Below are positions 6,082 to 7,878 of a stretch of 7,878 bases of DNA, piece after piece. This DNA is from Desulfurococcales archaeon ex4484_204 (GTDB taxonomy: Archaea; Thermoproteota; Thermoprotei_A; Sulfolobales; NBVN01). The notes beneath the pieces were generated by a model. The model ran no database searches. It was not told the origin of the DNA and saw nothing but the letters and a program-made list of their open reading frames with translations. The position numbers were made by a program, and so were the translations under genes. Every line of letters begins with the position of its first letter. Position 1 is the first letter of the stretch. Location of the stretch: contig NJEF01000050.1 of the NCBI GenBank assembly GCA_002255065.1, forward strand, positions 1 to 7,878, read 5' to 3'.

Positions 6082-6102
6082 GTCTATGGAAAGGGTTGCT
6101 AG

Positions 6103-6765
6103 ATGTCTAGCAAGAGGCTTCCCTGGGTAATAAAGTATAGACCTAAGAGGTTAGCGGACATAGTGAATCAAGATAAGGCGAAGAAGCTGGCCACTGAGTG
6201 GATTGAGGAGTGGATAGCTGGCAAGCCTAAGTTTAAAGCGGCCCTATTCTACGGCCCTCCAGGCTCAGGTAAGACCTCATTAGTTGAGGCGTTGGCAAGG
6301 GAGCTTAACCTTGAAATTCTCGAAATGAACGCAAGCGATTACAGGAGGGCATCCGATATAGAGAGAATAGCAAGAACTGCTGCAGGCCAGAGAGGCCTTT
6401 TCAGTAAGGGTAAGGTGATCTTACTTGATGAGGTGGACGGCATTTCTAGGGTTGCTGATAAAGGTGCTTTAGAGGCAATACTAGACCTAATAGAGATGAC
6501 CAGGAACCCCATAGTTATGACGGCGAACGATCCCTGGAACCCTGGTTTAAGGCCTCTTAGGGAGAAGAGCCTCATGGTACCCTTTAGAAGGCTGACTAAA
6601 ACTAACGTAAAACAGGTTTTAAGGAGGATATGTGCTGCCGAGAGGCTGGTTTGCAGCGATGATGCAATAAGTTATATAGCTGAGAAGGCCGAAGGGGATT
6701 TGAGGTCAGCTATTAACGACCTACAAGCTGTTGCTGAAGGCTATGGTAAGTTAAGGCCGTGTTAA
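6103..6765 (+). CDS. rfcL: Replication factor C large subunit, N-terminal part (frame broken at 3' end)
   Basis: The 220 residues cover the AAA+ ATPase core of the clamp-loader large subunit. Motifs: LPWVIKYRPKRL (6-17), Walker A GPPGSGKTS (51-59), EMNASDYR (74-81), Walker B LLDEVDG (107-113), sensor 1 MTANDP (139-144) and sensor 2 GDLRSAINDLQ (198-208). The SRC arginine-finger motif of small subunits is absent, as expected for RfcL. The NASD motif here is uninterrupted, whereas the same place in RfcS holds an intein. After AEGYGK (211-216) the frame runs into LRPC and a TAA, while the rest of RfcL continues in another frame downstream. The ATG at 6103 lies 21 bp after rfcS, so the two are co-transcribed. 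Alone this piece lacks the collar domain that holds the pentamer together. Confidence 0.92.
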   Translation: MSSKRLPWVIKYRPKRLADIVNQDKAKKLATEWIEEWIAGKPKFKAALFYGPPGSGKTSLVEALARELNLEILEMNASDYRRASDIERIARTAAGQRGLFSKGKVILLDEVDGISRVADKGALEAILDLIEMTRNPIVMTANDPWNPGLRPLREKSLMVPFRRLTKTNVKQVLRRICAAERLVCSDDAISYIAEKAEGDLRSAINDLQAVAEGYGKLRPC

Positions 6766-6767
6766 GG
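6747..6767 (+). other. rfcL frameshift junction with short direct repeat
   Basis: Between 6747 and 6765 the coding frame must move by -1 (or an equivalent 3n+1 loss of bases). The upstream frame stops at the TAA at 6763-6765; the downstream frame is closed before 6750 by the TAA at 6747-6749. The site contains GTTAAGG twice (6750-6756 and 6761-6767), 11 bp apart, a layout prone to slippage deletion. No classic XXXYYYZ slippery heptamer is visible. Confidence 0.75.
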
Positions 6768-7451
6768 GCTAGGGACAGGATTTATGAACCCTTTGAAACC
6801 GTAAGGAGGATATTCATAGCTAAGTACGCCTGGCAGGCAAAGGCTGCAGTTACGCAAACTAATTTAAGCCCTAATGAGCTGATTCAGTGGATTAATGAGA
6901 ACCTGCCTAAGCAGATAAGTAACGCTGAAGACCTTTGGAGAGCTTATGAGGCCTTAGCTAAGGCCGATGTTTACCTGGGAAGGATAGTTAAGTCGGGCTC
7001 TTGGGATCTCCTATCCTACGCTGTTGAAATGATGAGCGCTGGAGTATCTCTCGCTGTAATCAACGACATAAAGGCTAAGTACAGGTGGGTTAAGTACTCA
7101 TTCCCTCAAAGGATAGTGCTCATGGCGAGAACAAAGGAAGTTAGGCAGATACGTGACGATCTAGCAGCTATTATAGCGAGACATATACATACATCAAAGA
7201 GGGTGGTGAAGTCCGATGTACTACCCTTTATTAAGGTTATATTCGACGTTAATCCAAGGTACGCAGCAGCATTAGCGGTCGGGCTAAACCTCTCGGACTC
7301 TATGATTAAATATCTTAGCCCTAAGAACGCTAGATCTATAATAAAAGCTGTGAGGGATATAAGGGAAGCTATCTCCAGGCTTTCTAGGGAGGGAAGGGGA
7401 ACTGGGAGAGAGAAGAGGAGAGGCCATGGACTGGAGTCGTTCCTTAAGTAG
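6750..7451 (+). CDS. rfcL: Replication factor C large subunit, C-terminal part (in shifted frame)
   Basis: Continues RfcL in the -1 frame: after VKAV the sequence LRARDRIYEPFETVRRIF matches the linker that normally follows the sensor 2 helix. The strongly conserved collar-domain block follows: KADVYLGRIVKSGSWDLLSY, then AVEMMSAGVSLA (about 68-99 counted from the GTG at 6759). The end is basic and flexible (GRGTGREKRRGHG) and closes with LESFLK, a degenerate PCNA-interacting (PIP-box-like) tail common in archaeal RfcL. If translated separately it would start at GTG 6759, giving 230 residues and overlapping the first part's stop, but no good SD precedes it. The two parts sum to about 450 residues, a normal RfcL length. 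Good conservation here argues against an old pseudogene. Confidence 0.88.
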   Translation, partial: VKAVLRARDRIYEPFETVRRIFIAKYAWQAKAAVTQTNLSPNELIQWINENLPKQISNAEDLWRAYEALAKADVYLGRIVKSGSWDLLSYAVEMMSAGVSLAVINDIKAKYRWVKYSFPQRIVLMARTKEVRQIRDDLAAIIARHIHTSKRVVKSDVLPFIKVIFDVNPRYAAALAVGLNLSDSMIKYLSPKNARSIIKAVRDIREAISRLSREGRGTGREKRRGHGLESFLK

Positions 7452-7465
7452 GTGCTACCCCTATA

Positions 7466-7747
7466 TCACCTTAAATCGCTTAGTTGCTCGACCAGGTCTA
7501 TTAGTAGCCTTACCTTAGGGTTTAGTAGGTTTAACCTAAAAATCCTAGTCCTACTCACCACTATTTCATCCACAATGCCTACCTTCTTAAGGTATTCTAG
7601 GTGTTTAACTACGGTTCTATAGTTTAAGCGCGTTAACTTGATTAACCTACTTATGTTAACTTCCTCGAGCTCTATTATGGTCTTTAATACCTTAACTCTC
7701 CCTCTACTTGAGAATATGTCTTCTAGGCAGCTGCTATGACTACTCAT
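7466..7747 (-). CDS. Small winged-helix (ArsR-like) transcriptional regulator
   Basis: 93 residues, essentially one winged helix-turn-helix domain. Helix 1 is around 9-26 (LEDIFSSRGRVKVLKTII). The HTH pair spans about 30-54 (EVNISRLIKLTRLNYRT then VVKHLEYLKKVG), with the recognition helix at 42-54. A beta wing follows (IVDEIVVSRTRIFRLN, 58-73), then a C-terminal helix (LIDLVEQLSDL) suitable for dimerisation. One Cys (Cys7) and no metal-site cluster, so metal sensing as in classical ArsR is not supported. The ATG at 7747 overlaps the stop of the upstream gene as ATGA, suggesting coupled translation. It converges on rfcL with a 14-bp gap. The DNA target and signal are unknown. Confidence 0.85.
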   Translation of the reverse strand: MSSHSSCLEDIFSSRGRVKVLKTIIELEEVNISRLIKLTRLNYRTVVKHLEYLKKVGIVDEIVVSRTRIFRLNLLNPKVRLLIDLVEQLSDLR

Positions 7748-7878
7748 CGAACTAGCCTCTTATCCCTGATTAGCTTATTTATCTTCTTTAAGAGCGGTTC
7801 TAGGGGTGCCGCCCCGAAACCTATGTACGTACTCCTTCCCCTCCTCCCCTTCATACCTGTCTTAGTTATTATTATTCC
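7744..7878 (-). CDS. Small basic protein, C-terminal end (partial, runs off window)
   Basis: Minus-strand frame open from the window edge to a TGA at 7744-7746; at least 36 residues if it begins at the ATG at 7852-7854, or 44 visible residues if it starts outside. The sequence is very basic (MKGRRGRSTYIGFG, then APLEPLLKKINKLIRDKRLVR), with a glycine/arginine N-terminal part and a probable amphipathic helix at the end. I do not recognise it. The ATGA overlap with the winged-helix gene is the best evidence that it is real, and implies the two are made together, perhaps as a regulator with a partner or simply adjacent genes. Confidence 0.5.
   Translation of the reverse strand, partial: GIIITKTGMKGRRGRSTYIGFGAAPLEPLLKKINKLIRDKRLVR

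Noticed and set aside
6740..6770. Classic -1 programmed frameshift signal in rfcL
   Set aside because: No XXXYYYZ heptamer and no obvious downstream stem-loop was seen; recoding remains possible but is not shown by the sequence.
7440..7470. Terminator between rfcL and the winged-helix gene
   Set aside because: The gap is 14 bp with no T-run and no hairpin visible on either strand.

Overview
The window reads as chromosomal DNA from a thermophilic archaeon, most likely a Crenarchaeota/Thermoproteota-type lineage. The evidence is an archaeal-type aspartyl-tRNA synthetase, a Pth2-type peptidyl-tRNA hydrolase, a TruD pseudouridine synthase, a TRAM-domain protein and an adjacent pair of archaeal clamp-loader genes (rfcS, rfcL). 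Other signs are AGG/AGA arginine codons, TATA-box promoters, GGTGA/GAGGT ribosome-binding sites, frequent GTG and TTG starts, and very tight gene packing. The species cannot be named from the sequence alone.

Layout. The 3' end of aspS (1-881, +) converges on and overlaps by 11 bp a five-gene minus-strand cluster that runs from 3470 down to 871. In transcription order this is a 77-aa unknown, a 138-aa unknown, a 109-aa unknown with two CX3C motifs, pth2, and truD. The first three are chained by 4-bp and 20-bp overlaps and the rest by gaps of 13 and 25 bp, so they look like one operon joining three uncharacterised proteins to tRNA recycling and tRNA modification. A short divergent promoter region (3471-3604) separates this operon from a plus-strand TRAM-domain gene (3605-3898). 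It holds two oppositely facing TTTTTAAA boxes and a 10-bp palindrome.

The plus strand continues with rfcS (3961-6081) and rfcL (6103-7451). RfcS is interrupted by a 374-residue intein at the LNA/SDERG motif. Its splicing residues look intact, but its LAGLIDADG endonuclease core appears decayed, with neither expected catalytic acid recognisable. RfcL is broken into two reading frames near 6747-6765. The two halves together have the length and all the motifs of a normal large subunit, so this is a recent frameshift, a sequence error, a recoding site or a real split. The end of the window carries a minus-strand winged-helix regulator (7466-7747), coupled by an ATGA overlap to the 3' end of another small basic protein that runs off the edge.

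The genes fall into two functional blocks. One is translation and tRNA handling (aspS, truD, pth2, perhaps the TRAM protein). The other is replication clamp loading (rfcS + rfcL form the heteropentamer that loads PCNA). The most unusual content is the degenerate-endonuclease intein, the split rfcL and the unknown three-gene module. No gap longer than 300 bases lacks a gene, and I saw no tRNA, rRNA, CRISPR array, IS element or convincing terminator.
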